Position numbers and translations under genes: made by a program. Of a stretch of 64,000 nt of DNA, positions 43,878 to 52,495 are shown in pieces. Positions within the stretch are counted from its first letter, which is position 1. Every line of letters starts with the position of its first letter. Where the stretch lies: NCBI RefSeq assembly GCF_036345175.1, contig NZ_CP107780.1:3162001-3226000 (forward strand), written 5' to 3'. A model generated the notes under the pieces. It had not been told where the DNA came from. It saw nothing but the letters and a program-made list of their open reading frames with translations, and did no database searches. Origin of the DNA: Streptomyces sp. NBC_00576. GTDB lineage: Bacteria > Actinomycetota > Actinomycetes > Streptomycetales > Streptomycetaceae.

Positions 43878-44587
43878 CCGACCCGAGAGATACGACGCGC
43901 AGAGATACGACGACCGACCCCATCCGCGTTCTCGTCGTGGAGGACGACCCGGTCGCCGCCGACGCGCATGTCATGTACGTGGGCCGGGTGCCCGGGTTCA
44001 CGGCCGTCGGCAAGGCGCACACGGGCGCGGAGGCGCGGCGCGCGCTGGACCGTACGCCCGTCGACCTGCTCCTCCTCGACCTGCACCTCCCGGACGGCCA
44101 CGGTCTGCAACTGGCCCGCTCGCTGCGGGCGGCCGGCTACCACGCGGACGTGATAGCGGTGACGTCGGCGCGGGACCTGGCGGTGGTACGGGAGGGGGTC
44201 TCGCTGGGGGTCGTGCAGTACGTACTGAAGCCGTTCACCTTCGCGACCCTCCGGGACCGCCTCGTCCGGTACGCCGAGTATCACGCGTCGGCCGGCGAGG
44301 CGAGCGGCCAGGACGAGGTCGACCGCGCCCTGGCGACCCTGCGCGCACCTGGCCCCGCCGCCCTCCCCAAGGGCCTGAGCGCCCCCACCCTGGAACGGGT
44401 CACGGTGACCCTCCGGGCCAGCACCGAGGGGCTCACCGCGGCCGGCGTCGCCGAGGAGGTCGGCATCTCACGCATCACGGCCCGGCGCTACCTGGAACAC
44501 CTGGTGGACGCGGGGCGGGCGGCGCGGAGCCCGCAGTACGGGCAGGTGGGGCGGCCGGAGCTGCAGTACCGGTGGGTCAAGGGCTAG
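43874..44587 (+). CDS. CitB/DcuR-type response regulator
   Basis: A 237-aa regulator. The receiver domain has acidic pair VVEDDPVAAD, phospho-Asp in LLLLDLHLPDGHG and Lys in YVLKPF. The C-terminal HTH (AAGVAEEVGISRITARRYLEHLVDAG) is of the CitB kind. The ATG overlaps the kinase stop (ATGA). It probably activates the divergent symporter gene when its kinase detects substrate. No terminator was recognised downstream before the sugar ABC genes. Confidence 0.93.
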   Translation: MTDPRDTTRRDTTTDPIRVLVVEDDPVAADAHVMYVGRVPGFTAVGKAHTGAEARRALDRTPVDLLLLDLHLPDGHGLQLARSLRAAGYHADVIAVTSARDLAVVREGVSLGVVQYVLKPFTFATLRDRLVRYAEYHASAGEASGQDEVDRALATLRAPGPAALPKGLSAPTLERVTVTLRASTEGLTAAGVAEEVGISRITARRYLEHLVDAGRAARSPQYGQVGRPELQYRWVKG

Positions 44588-44729
44588 CGAAGGCCCAGCG
44601 GGCACGCTGAGCGAAGCAACCGGTAGACGCTGCAAGGTCATTGACCGGACTGGACCATCGCTCTACGTTCACGGGGCAGCCATCTCGGCCACAACGACGT
44701 CGCCAGTAGGCCAGTAGGAGGTCGTGCCC

Positions 44730-46124
44730 GTGCGCCCCACCGCCGCCCGCCCAACTACCCCGTTCCGTCTACTCCTTGCCGCCACCCTCACCATCGCCGC
44801 CGGCTCCCTCACAGCCTGCGGCGGCGGCTCCGGAAGTGATCCGGACACGGTGAAGATCTCCTTCAAACAGTCGACCGACAACTCCATCAGGGTGATGGAC
44901 ACCTTCCTCGCGGACATCAGGAAACAGTTCGAGAAGGCCAACCCGGGCAAGAAGGTGGAGTTGGTCCCGATCAAGGCCCCGGACTCGGAGTACTACACCA
45001 AGGTCCAGCAGATGCTCCGCTCCCCCAAGACGGCCCCCGACCTGGTCTACGAGGACACTTTCCTCATCAACTCGGACATCACCAGCGGGTACTTGAAGCC
45101 GCTGGACGCCTACCTCGCCAAGTGGCCGGACTGGAACCAGTTCATCGACACGGCGAAGACCGCGGCCAAGGCGGAGGACGGCAAGACGTACGGCGTCCCG
45201 GACGGCACGGACACGCGTGGACTGTGGTTCGACAAGGGCATCTTCAAGAAGGCGGGCCTGCCGGCCGACTGGCAGCCGAAGACATGGGACGAGGTCCTTT
45301 CCGCGGCCCGCACGATCAAGGAGAAAGTCCCGGACGCCATCCCCCTGAACGTCTACACGGGCAAGCCGGTGGGCGAAGGGGCGACCATGCAGGGCTTCGA
45401 GATGCTCCTGTACGGGACGGAGGGCGCGGGAACCTCGGACCCGCTGTACGACGGCTCGTCGAAGAAGTGGATCGCCGGGAGCAAGGCCTTCAAGGACGCG
45501 TTGACCTTCGTCGAAACGGTGTACAAGGAGAAGCTGGGCCCTGACGTCGGGGATGCCCTCGACCCCAACATCGGCACCCGGGTACGCGGCGAACTGCTCC
45601 CGGAGGGCAAGCTGGGCATCAACCTCGACGGCTCCTGGCTCCCCCAGGACTGGCTGCCGGGCAGCGGTCACGAATGGCCGGAGTGGTCGACGAAGTTGGG
45701 CCTGGCGGCGATGCCGACCCAGAACGGCCAGGCGCCGGGCAAGGTGAGCATGTCGGGCGGCTGGACATGGGCGATCCCGTCGAAGGCGGCCAACCCTGAC
45801 CTGGCCTTCGAGTTCATCAAGACGATGCAGACGAAGGCGAACGCCCAGAAGTGGTACGTCGCCAACTCGGGCATCGCGGTCCGGAAGGACGTTGCGGCCG
45901 ATCCGGCGTACGTCGACGCCCAGCCCGGCATCAAGTTCTTCACGGACCTGGTCGCGAGCACGCACTACCGCCCGGCGTATCCGGCGTACCCGAAGGTCTC
46001 GACGGCCATCCAGGAGGCCATGGAGGGCGTGACGACGGGCGACGCGTCGGTGGAGGAGGCGGCGAGCGCGTACGACGAGGCGCTGAAGTCGGCGACGGGC
46101 GACCAGGTCGTCGAGAAGCGGTGA
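44730..46124 (+). CDS. Extracellular sugar-binding lipoprotein of an ABC importer
   Basis: A 464-aa family-1 solute-binding protein. The lipobox LTAC (in AAGSLTACGGG) marks the lipidated Cys. Family features include DLVYEDTFLINSDITSGYL, GTDTRGLWFDKGIFKKAGLP and the C-terminal region. The second GTG (44730) is chosen because it lies eight bases after TAGGAGGT; the first (44724) is too close. It heads a three-gene operon with two permeases through a 4-bp overlap. The sugar cannot be inferred; family members bind oligosaccharides. Confidence 0.92.
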   Translation: MRPTAARPTTPFRLLLAATLTIAAGSLTACGGGSGSDPDTVKISFKQSTDNSIRVMDTFLADIRKQFEKANPGKKVELVPIKAPDSEYYTKVQQMLRSPKTAPDLVYEDTFLINSDITSGYLKPLDAYLAKWPDWNQFIDTAKTAAKAEDGKTYGVPDGTDTRGLWFDKGIFKKAGLPADWQPKTWDEVLSAARTIKEKVPDAIPLNVYTGKPVGEGATMQGFEMLLYGTEGAGTSDPLYDGSSKKWIAGSKAFKDALTFVETVYKEKLGPDVGDALDPNIGTRVRGELLPEGKLGINLDGSWLPQDWLPGSGHEWPEWSTKLGLAAMPTQNGQAPGKVSMSGGWTWAIPSKAANPDLAFEFIKTMQTKANAQKWYVANSGIAVRKDVAADPAYVDAQPGIKFFTDLVASTHYRPAYPAYPKVSTAIQEAMEGVTTGDASVEEAASAYDEALKSATGDQVVEKR

Positions 46125-46999
46125 GCGCGACCGGGCGCTCTCTGACAAGAACCCTGACCCGCACGCTTCCGGTCACACCGGCGCTGGTTCTGCTTGTGCT
46201 CTTCCTCGCCGGCCCGATCGCGTACTGCGCCTACATCGCCTTCACCGACCTGCAGTTGACGGGCCAGGCCGAGTCGTCGTTCATCGGCTTCGAGAACTTC
46301 CGTACGGCGTTCAAGGACGAGGCGTTCCTGAACGCCGTATGGCTGACGCTCGTCTTCACGGTTCTGTCGTCCCTCATCGGCCAGAACACGCTGGGACTGG
46401 CGCTGGCCGCGCTGATGCAGCGCGCGTCGAAGCCGGTGCGGACGGTGGTGGGCGGGATCGTGATCACGGCATGGGTACTGCCGGAGGTGGTGGCAGGGTT
46501 CCTGCTGTACGCCTTTTTCAGGCGAGAGGGCACCCTGAACGCCATCCTCGACTGGCTCCATCTGCCGTCCCAGAACTGGCTGTTCACGCTGCCGATCCTG
46601 GCGGTGTCGTTCGCGAACGTGTGGCGGGGTACGGCGTTCTCGATGCTGGTGTATTCGGCGGCGCTGAACGAGATCCCGAAGGAGATCACGGAGGCCGCGG
46701 AGGTCGACGGGGCGGGGGGCTGGCGGCGGATGTGGCACATCACGCTGCCGATGATCCGTCGCTCGATCGGCACGAACCTGATGCTCAACACGCTGCAGAC
46801 CCTGTCGGTGTTCGGCCTGATCTGGGTGATGACGAGGGGCGGCCCGGGGAACAGGAGTCAGACGCTGCCCCTGTTCATGTACGAACAGGCCTTCCAGAAG
46901 AGCATGATCGGGTACGGGACTGCGGTGGCTTTGTTGCTGCTGGTCGTCGGCTCTCTGTTCTCGGTGGTGTACATGCGACTGCTGCGTACGGAGGTGTGA
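46121..46999 (+). CDS. Sugar ABC importer permease, MalF type
   Basis: A 292-aa membrane protein with about six helices and the EAA loop (EITEAAEVDGAGGWRRMWHITLP), which contacts the ATPase. The GTG at 46121 overlaps the stop of the binding-protein gene (GTGA). It forms the membrane channel with the next gene. Confidence 0.92.
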   Translation: MSATGRSLTRTLTRTLPVTPALVLLVLFLAGPIAYCAYIAFTDLQLTGQAESSFIGFENFRTAFKDEAFLNAVWLTLVFTVLSSLIGQNTLGLALAALMQRASKPVRTVVGGIVITAWVLPEVVAGFLLYAFFRREGTLNAILDWLHLPSQNWLFTLPILAVSFANVWRGTAFSMLVYSAALNEIPKEITEAAEVDGAGGWRRMWHITLPMIRRSIGTNLMLNTLQTLSVFGLIWVMTRGGPGNRSQTLPLFMYEQAFQKSMIGYGTAVALLLLVVGSLFSVVYMRLLRTEV

Positions 47000-47005
47000 G
47001 ACGCC

Positions 47006-47851
47006 GTGGTCACGAGGGCGACGATGAAGTCCCGGCGCGCGAACCGCCGGTTGGCGGCCGATGCGGGGCTTCTGGTTCTGGCGGGGGCTTTCGTGCTGCC
47101 TCTCGCGTGGGTTGTCCTGTCGGCTCTGGATCCGCGGGCTGATCTGCGGGTGAGGGTTCCGGACGGTTTGACGTTGGGGAACTTCGACGCGGTGCTCACG
47201 GACGACGTCACGTTCACGCCGCTGCTCAACAGTCTGGTGCTGTGCGGGGGTGGGACGCTGCTGACGGTGGTGTGTGCGGCGCTGGCCGCGTATCCGTTGT
47301 CGCGGTTCCGGTCGCGGTTCAACCGGCCGTTTCTGCTGACGGTGCTGTTCGCCACCTGTCTGCCGATCACCGCGATCATGGTGCCGGTTTATGCGCTTTT
47401 CGTGCGGGTGAATCTGATCGACACCATGCAGGGCACGATCTTCTTCTTTGCGGCTTCTCAGCTTCCCTTTGCTATTTGGCTGATGAAGAATTTCATGGAC
47501 GGGGTGCCGAGGGAGCTGGAAGAGGCTGCCTGGACGGACGGGGCTTCGTCGTTTCAGTCCCTGGTGCGGATTGTGTTGCCGTTGATGGGGCCGGGAGTGG
47601 CTGTCGTCACGGTGTTCTCGTTCGTGATGATGTGGGGGAACTTCTTTGTGCCGTTCATGTTGCTGCTCACGCCGGATCAGATGCCGGCGAGCGTGAGCAT
47701 CAATGATTTCTTCGGGAATCGGGGGACGGTTGTCTATGGGCAGTTGGCTGCGTTTTCGGTTATTTATTCGACGCCGGTGATTTTGCTGTATGTGTTGGTG
47801 GCGCGGCGGGTGGGTGGGGGGTTTGCCTTGGGTGGGGCGGTCAAGGGGTGA
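47006..47851 (+). CDS. Sugar ABC importer permease, MalG type
   Basis: A 281-aa membrane protein with six helices and EAA loop PRELEEAAWTDGASSFQ, then RIVLPLMGPG. It starts 6 bp after the other permease; GTG 47006 has GGAGGT ten bases upstream, while ATG 47024 is a possible alternative. No ATPase gene follows. Streptomyces commonly energise such importers with the shared ATPase MsiK encoded elsewhere. A hairpin and a convergent gene end the operon. Confidence 0.92.
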   Translation: MVTRATMKSRRANRRLAADAGLLVLAGAFVLPLAWVVLSALDPRADLRVRVPDGLTLGNFDAVLTDDVTFTPLLNSLVLCGGGTLLTVVCAALAAYPLSRFRSRFNRPFLLTVLFATCLPITAIMVPVYALFVRVNLIDTMQGTIFFFAASQLPFAIWLMKNFMDGVPRELEEAAWTDGASSFQSLVRIVLPLMGPGVAVVTVFSFVMMWGNFFVPFMLLLTPDQMPASVSINDFFGNRGTVVYGQLAAFSVIYSTPVILLYVLVARRVGGGFALGGAVKG

Positions 47852-47890
47852 GGGAGACAGCGGCTCGGCTGCGGGGGGAGCGAAACAGGA

Positions 47891-47923
47891 CAGCCGCCCG
47901 TGCCAGGGATGGCCGGGCGGCTG
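47891..47923. terminator. Hairpin between convergent permease and beta-helix genes
   Basis: CAGCCGCCCG (47891-47900) and CGGGCGGCTG (47914-47923) form a perfect 10-bp stem that extends inward by four pairs with one bulged base. It lies between the stops at 47851 and 47949 and can end both transcripts. Confidence 0.75.
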
Positions 47924-47948
47924 CTGTGCGACCGAGGCCGCGGTCGGG

Positions 47949-50948
47949 TCATTTCACGTCGAACCGGTCGATCACCATGTAGGTGCCGCTGTTCTTGGTG
48001 AGGGTGAGGGTGTGCCGTCCGGTCAGCAGACCGCTGACTGTGTAGACGGTCTGCTGGACATGGCGGCTGGTGGCGTTGGCGTTGACGGTTCCCTTCGAGG
48101 CTCCGTCGAGGGAAACCGCGATCGTGCCTTCGTCGGTGTTGGTCTCGGTTATCACGTCGATCCCGGTGCCGATGAAGGTGACGGTGACCGAGTCGCCGTT
48201 GACGGTGCCGGCGTGGACGTCGTCCTGGTAATCGCCGAGGCCGCGGTTGGCGAAGCGATCCCAGTTTCCGTTGTAGGCGACGGAGGCGTTGGTGTTGTTG
48301 TAGGTGCCGGTCACCTCGAAACCGTCCACGGTGGCGTACGCGCCGCTGCGCTTGACGACCTGGATGGTGTGGCTGCCGGCGGTCAGACCATTGACGCTGT
48401 AGACGGTCTGCTGCGCCTGGCGGGTGGCGGCGGAGGTGTCGAACAGGCCCTTGGAGGTGCCGTCGACGAAGACCTCGATCTGGCCCTGGTCGCTGTACTT
48501 CTCCCCGATCACGGAGACCCCGGTGCCGGTGAAGGTCAGGGTGGCGCTGTCACCGTTGGTGGAGGTGGCGTGCAGGGCGTCGTGAAGGTCACCGAGGCCG
48601 CGGTAGCCGCTGCCGCTCCAGGAGCCGGTGTAGCTGATGGCCGTGTCGTCGTCGTCGATCAGGCCGGTGAGCGGCCGGAACGCGGCTGTCGGTCCGGCCG
48701 CGGCGATGATCGCCTGTGCCGCGGCGGGCCAGGCGCCGCCGGAGACGATTGTCGACTGGGCCAGGGTGATGTTGGTGCCCCGGTTGTCGTACGACGACCG
48801 GTCCGCGTAGTTGTCGTGGATGTTGTTGTCATGGATGGTCGGCGTCCACATGCCGACCCAGTTGCCCCCTCCGAGGCGCACGACGTTGTCGTGGGTGTTC
48901 CAGTAGGAGCTGCCCTCGTCGTGGTAGATCACCTGGTTGGTGTGGTTGGTCACCTCGAGCAGGTTCCCCGAGGTCACGGAGGTGGCGGAGCCGTCGCCGT
49001 TGCCCTGGCCGCCGTTGGTGTAGATCGGGCCGCCGTCGTGCAGGACGTTCATCACGTCGTGGACGTGGTTGCTCAGGATCTGGTTGTCACCCGCGTAGAT
49101 GGTGCCGTGGCGGCAGGTCGACAGGCCCTGGGCCGACTGCATGCTGCAGGGGGAGGCGTAGCCCCAGCCCCAGCCGAGCGATATCCCGGAGTAGGCGGTG
49201 TGGCCGATGTCGTTGTTCGCGATGGTCAGGTCGCGGGTGTAGCCACCCCAGATACCGACCGCGTCTCGGTAGTCCAGGGCGACGTGCTCGATCCAGTTCT
49301 GCGAGATGGTGTCGCCGGTGGTCATCCGGGCGGTGTCGGTGAGGTAGTAGTCGTCGACCTCTCCGGCGTAGACGCCGCCGCCGGAGGTGTCGTGGATGAA
49401 GTTGCCGGTGACCGAGGTGTCCTGCGTACCGTCGGCCAGGTCGACGCCGTTACCGCCGGTGTGGGTGATCTCGTTGCCGGTGAGGCTGATGTCGGAGCCG
49501 CGGTGGATCTGGACGGCCGCGGGAATGCGGAGCGGGGCCTGGGTGGCGGCGTCCCACAGCACTCCCGCCTGATTGTCGATGTAGCCGACGGTGGAGGGGA
49601 GCATCCAGGTGGTGTAGGCGAAGGTGAGGCCCTGGAAGGTGATGTCGTGGACCGGGGCCACGGTGTCGGGGATGACGGTGAAGCCGTCGATCACCATGTA
49701 GGTGCCGCTGGTCTTGACCAGCTTGACGGTGTGCTGCGCCTTGGTCAGCCCGCTCACCGAGGCGATGACCTGCTGGGCGAGCCGGGTGGAGCCGGCCGCG
49801 CTCACGCTCTGGGTCTTGGTGCCGTCGACGTAGACGTCGATGCCGCCCTCGTCGCTGTTGACCTCCGACAGCACGTCCAGGCCGGTGCCGGTGAAGGTGT
49901 AACTCACCGAGTCCCCGTTGGTGGTGGCCGCGTGCACATCGGCGTTCAGGTCGCCGTAGGTGCGCCCGGTGGAGGTGGACCACGCGCCGGTGTACATGGC
50001 GTTCGAGTCATTGTCGTTGACCGGGGTCAGGTGGCCCGGGGTGCCGCTGGCGTCCACCAGCTTCTCCAGTACGGGCAGTTCCACGTCCGCAGTGCTGAGG
50101 TTCTCACCGGTGCGCGGCTTGTAGTAGAGGTAGTCCGCCGCGCTGTCCAGATAGAACTCGCCCGGTTCGTCGAGCAATTGGTAGGCGTTCTCCACCCAGG
50201 TGACGCCGTCCAGCTTGGGCAGACCGGCGCCGTTGAAGGGGAAGCCCCGATTGACCACCGAGGTGTTGTTGTCCACGAAGCAGTCCGGGTCGACGTTGAG
50301 GCTGGATCCGCCGCCGCTGGGCACGGTGATGCCCGCCAGCGGGCACCGCATGTGCTTCCAGTCCTTGTCGTACGCGACCTCCACCGAGGAGGCGTTGGTG
50401 AACGACGCGTAGGAGGTGTCGCTGGTGGTGAAGCTGGACCCGCTGAGAGTGAAGCCGCCCGGGTTGAGCGGGCCGCGGGCCCGCTGGGCGCGCACCCCGT
50501 CGACGAACAGCTGTCGGCTCTGCGTGCCGGCCGGCACCGCGGCCCGGTAGATGCTCTTCGCGCTGTCGTACACCGAGAAACCGGTGATCTTCTTTGCGCC
50601 GTTGAGTACCGGCTTCTCGCCCGGGTAGGCGGCATAGACCACCTTGTGACCATTCTTCCCGGAGTCCGAGGGGCCCAGGGCGAACGCCTCCGCGAGTCGG
50701 TAGGTCCCGCCGCGCAGATACACGTCGATGTCCGCAGCCATACCGGAGACCAGGCCCTGCACCTTGGTCTTGGCGCCGGCCAGGCTGCAGGGCGCGCTGA
50801 CCGTGCAGGTGCTGCCCGAGCCGGTGGGCGACGCGTACAGCGGGGTGGAAGTGGCAGCGGCCGCGGGGGTGGGTGCGACGACCGCGGCGCACAGCAGCGC
50901 GCCGAGCACACCGAAACAGCCGGTGGCTTTTTGAGGGAACAGCGGCAT
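47949..50948 (-). CDS. Large secreted right-handed beta-helix protein with three repeated sugar-binding-like domains
   Basis: A 999-aa exported protein. A signal peptide (ALLCAAVVAPTPAAAA) is followed by the start of a beta-helix (PLYASPTGSGSTCTV, DIDVYLRGGTYRLAEAF) and the main helix at about 430-735 (NEITHTGGNGVDLADG, NDIGHTAYSGISLGWGWG). Three copies of a domain of about 110 aa lie at 312-425, 766-880 and 886-999. They share DxHA-xx-NGDS-x-x-x-TFTGTG, VDG and SGxYxxxDxF. The first copy interrupts the helix region; the other two form the C-terminus. The layout suggests a polysaccharide hydrolase or lyase acting outside the cell, possibly feeding the convergent sugar importer. No catalytic residues could be assigned. 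Confidence 0.87.
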   Translation of the reverse strand: MPLFPQKATGCFGVLGALLCAAVVAPTPAAAATSTPLYASPTGSGSTCTVSAPCSLAGAKTKVQGLVSGMAADIDVYLRGGTYRLAEAFALGPSDSGKNGHKVVYAAYPGEKPVLNGAKKITGFSVYDSAKSIYRAAVPAGTQSRQLFVDGVRAQRARGPLNPGGFTLSGSSFTTSDTSYASFTNASSVEVAYDKDWKHMRCPLAGITVPSGGGSSLNVDPDCFVDNNTSVVNRGFPFNGAGLPKLDGVTWVENAYQLLDEPGEFYLDSAADYLYYKPRTGENLSTADVELPVLEKLVDASGTPGHLTPVNDNDSNAMYTGAWSTSTGRTYGDLNADVHAATTNGDSVSYTFTGTGLDVLSEVNSDEGGIDVYVDGTKTQSVSAAGSTRLAQQVIASVSGLTKAQHTVKLVKTSGTYMVIDGFTVIPDTVAPVHDITFQGLTFAYTTWMLPSTVGYIDNQAGVLWDAATQAPLRIPAAVQIHRGSDISLTGNEITHTGGNGVDLADGTQDTSVTGNFIHDTSGGGVYAGEVDDYYLTDTARMTTGDTISQNWIEHVALDYRDAVGIWGGYTRDLTIANNDIGHTAYSGISLGWGWGYASPCSMQSAQGLSTCRHGTIYAGDNQILSNHVHDVMNVLHDGGPIYTNGGQGNGDGSATSVTSGNLLEVTNHTNQVIYHDEGSSYWNTHDNVVRLGGGNWVGMWTPTIHDNNIHDNYADRSSYDNRGTNITLAQSTIVSGGAWPAAAQAIIAAAGPTAAFRPLTGLIDDDDTAISYTGSWSGSGYRGLGDLHDALHATSTNGDSATLTFTGTGVSVIGEKYSDQGQIEVFVDGTSKGLFDTSAATRQAQQTVYSVNGLTAGSHTIQVVKRSGAYATVDGFEVTGTYNNTNASVAYNGNWDRFANRGLGDYQDDVHAGTVNGDSVTVTFIGTGIDVITETNTDEGTIAVSLDGASKGTVNANATSRHVQQTVYTVSGLLTGRHTLTLTKNSGTYMVIDRFDVK

Positions 50949-50965
50949 TGATGCCCCTTTAGGTA

Positions 50966-50988
50966 CGGATCTCTACGAGATAGATCCG
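50966..50988. promoter_or_regulatory. Palindrome upstream of the beta-helix gene
   Basis: CGGATCT (50966-50972) and AGATCCG (50982-50988) are perfect 7-bp arms separated by nine bases, with an inner CTC/GAG pair. The element is 18-40 bp upstream of the beta-helix start, where an operator or 5'-UTR hairpin would control expression. Confidence 0.5.
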
Positions 50989-51388
50989 ATGATTGCTGGC
51001 TGAACAATGTTGCGGGGTGCAGTGCGGACTGGACTGTCTGCCCGCCTGAGGGGGCGGTGGCCTGGCCTGCAGGGGGAATGACGGATGGGGAGGCTCGCGG
51101 AGCTGGGTGGCTGGGCGTGGCGCGGCCGGATCGGCCGATAGCCGGACCAGGCCGTGTACGCCCTACGCCCAAAGTCATCGGATGTATGGTGGCCTCAGGG
51201 AGGCTACGGCGCCATCACCGGCGCGAGCAATAGGTGAGCGTCATGAAAATCAGCGACTGTCCCGAGTGACCGGCGGGCGGGGCGCAGTCCATCAGGGCGC
51301 ACGAACCCACTGGTTCGAGGCCTCGGTCATGCGGCGGCCCATACCGGGTGTCCCCAGCGAGACGCGTTCTTCGCGTTCCGGTCGCCGG

Positions 51389-51487
51389 CCGCGCGGGATC
51401 CGCCGCCCTTACATGTCCCTGCCGCGCGGGATCCGCCGCCCTTACATGTCCCTGCCGCGCGGGATCCGCCGCCCTTACATGTCCCCA
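51389..51487. repeat. Three tandem 33-bp repeats
   Basis: Copies begin at 51389, 51422 and 51455, each opening with CCGCGCGGGATCCGCCGCCC and ending near ACATGTCCC. They are identical except at the right boundary. The period is 33 bp, with no spacers, so it is not CRISPR. A 33-bp period equals 11 codons, but no credible gene carries it. Confidence 0.93.
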
Positions 51488-51596
51488 CCGGCGCCACCCC
51501 GGGCCGCTCGGGCGGGGCCCGGACGAAGGGCGTCCATCATGGAGACGGGGCGTGGCTGTAGCGCCCCCGCCCCGACCCCGTAGCACCGCACCCCGC

Positions 51597-52085
51597 TCAC
51601 ACCTCAGGCAGCACCCCGGGCCGGAACGGCTCCACCCCCACAACCCGCCGCACCCGCGTCACCTCGATGAGCAGCATCACGCGCCGCTCCCCCGGCAGAA
51701 GCCACGGATACCGGTCCTCGCCGATGTACTTCTTGGTGAGCCGGTCCATGGAACGTTCCGCCTCCTCGCCCTCCACGAACCGCACCACGCACCCCCGGAT
51801 CTCCGCGCGGTCGTACGGGTTCTCGGGGTCGTGGTGGGAGAGCGAGACGTTGGGGTTGAGGCGGAGGTTCTCCTCCTTCACGCGGCCGATGGCCGTGTTG
51901 ACCATGACGTGGTCGCCCTCGATGTCGACCCACATCGGCGACACCTGCGGCATCCCGTCGGCGCCGACCGTCGCGAGGTGCCAGAAGTTGGGAGCCAGCA
52001 GACGCTCACGAATATGCCCCTCCACCTTCTGCACTCCGCCCGCGCCCACTCCCTGCCCCTGCTCCTGCTCCGCCTTGCCGCTCAC
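51597..52085 (-). CDS. PPOX-class flavin/F420-binding protein
   Basis: A 162-aa split-barrel protein. PNFWHLATVGADGMPQVSPMWVDIEGDHVMVNT and ENLRLNPNVSLSHHDPENPYD are typical of pyridoxamine-5'-phosphate-oxidase-like proteins; the actinomycete branch often uses F420 rather than FMN. The GTG at 52085 (VSGKAEQEQGQ) has GGAGGG about ten bases upstream. The longer frame to 52250 is Arg/Trp-rich and unlike the family. It is alone on the minus strand. Substrate unknown. Confidence 0.82.
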   Translation of the reverse strand: MSGKAEQEQGQGVGAGGVQKVEGHIRERLLAPNFWHLATVGADGMPQVSPMWVDIEGDHVMVNTAIGRVKEENLRLNPNVSLSHHDPENPYDRAEIRGCVVRFVEGEEAERSMDRLTKKYIGEDRYPWLLPGERRVMLLIEVTRVRRVVGVEPFRPGVLPEV

Positions 52086-52495
52086 ACGACCACCACCCTC
52101 CGAAGCCACCCACCCGGCCTCATCATGTCCGCCACCCCCGAACCGCAAGGATCGCGCCGCAAGTACTCGCCAGTACCGGCCAGTTACCCGCCCGGCCGAG
52201 CCCCCGACCGTACCGTACAGATCTTCGAAACATGCCCACACGACCGACACCCCAGCCGCCCCGATCCCGCACGCGCAACCGACGGACAGGCGTGCATATG
52301 CCCCACCACCTTGCCGTTTGCACGATCACCCACCGCGAAGAGTCCTCGCGACGCCGCCACCCCGCGACGGTCAGCCACCCCGAGGCGACCCCTGAAGCAC
52401 CCCGGAACACCCGCCCGGCCGTAGCTTCCTACAATCCGTAATTGTGGCCGAACAGAACGTAGTCACCGCCGCCTGGCACCCCTAGCTTGTGGCGC
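52086..52495. other. 410-bp divergent spacer, no gene
   Basis: It separates the PPOX start from the XRE regulator. It holds a small palindrome near 52431, described separately. No coding frame has family features. Confidence 0.6.
52431..52445. promoter_or_regulatory. ACAAT-N5-ATTGT palindrome with TACAAT hexamer
   Basis: Perfect 5-bp arms ACAAT and ATTGT are separated by five bases. The overlapping TACAAT (52430-52435) is a plausible -10 for the XRE gene, which begins about 50 bp later. It may be the regulator's own operator. Confidence 0.4.

Larger units (their letters stand above)
50949..51596. other. 648-bp region without a convincing gene
   Basis: It lies upstream of the beta-helix gene and downstream of the PPOX gene. 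It contains a palindrome near the beta-helix start (50966-50988) and a 33-bp tandem repeat (51389-51487). Open frames here lack family features and are dominated by the repeat. It may hold decayed coding sequence. Confidence 0.6.

Noticed and set aside
44588..44729. DasR-type operator upstream of the sugar importer
   Set aside because: Only half-site resemblance (ACTGGACC) was seen, without the second arm.
47790..50951. Plus-strand open frame of about 1,050 codons
   Set aside because: It is exactly antisense to the beta-helix gene, Val/Gly/Arg-rich, and lacks any domain; it arises from the high third-position GC.
51389..51487. CRISPR or transposon end
   Set aside because: Three head-to-tail copies without spacers or inverted ends.
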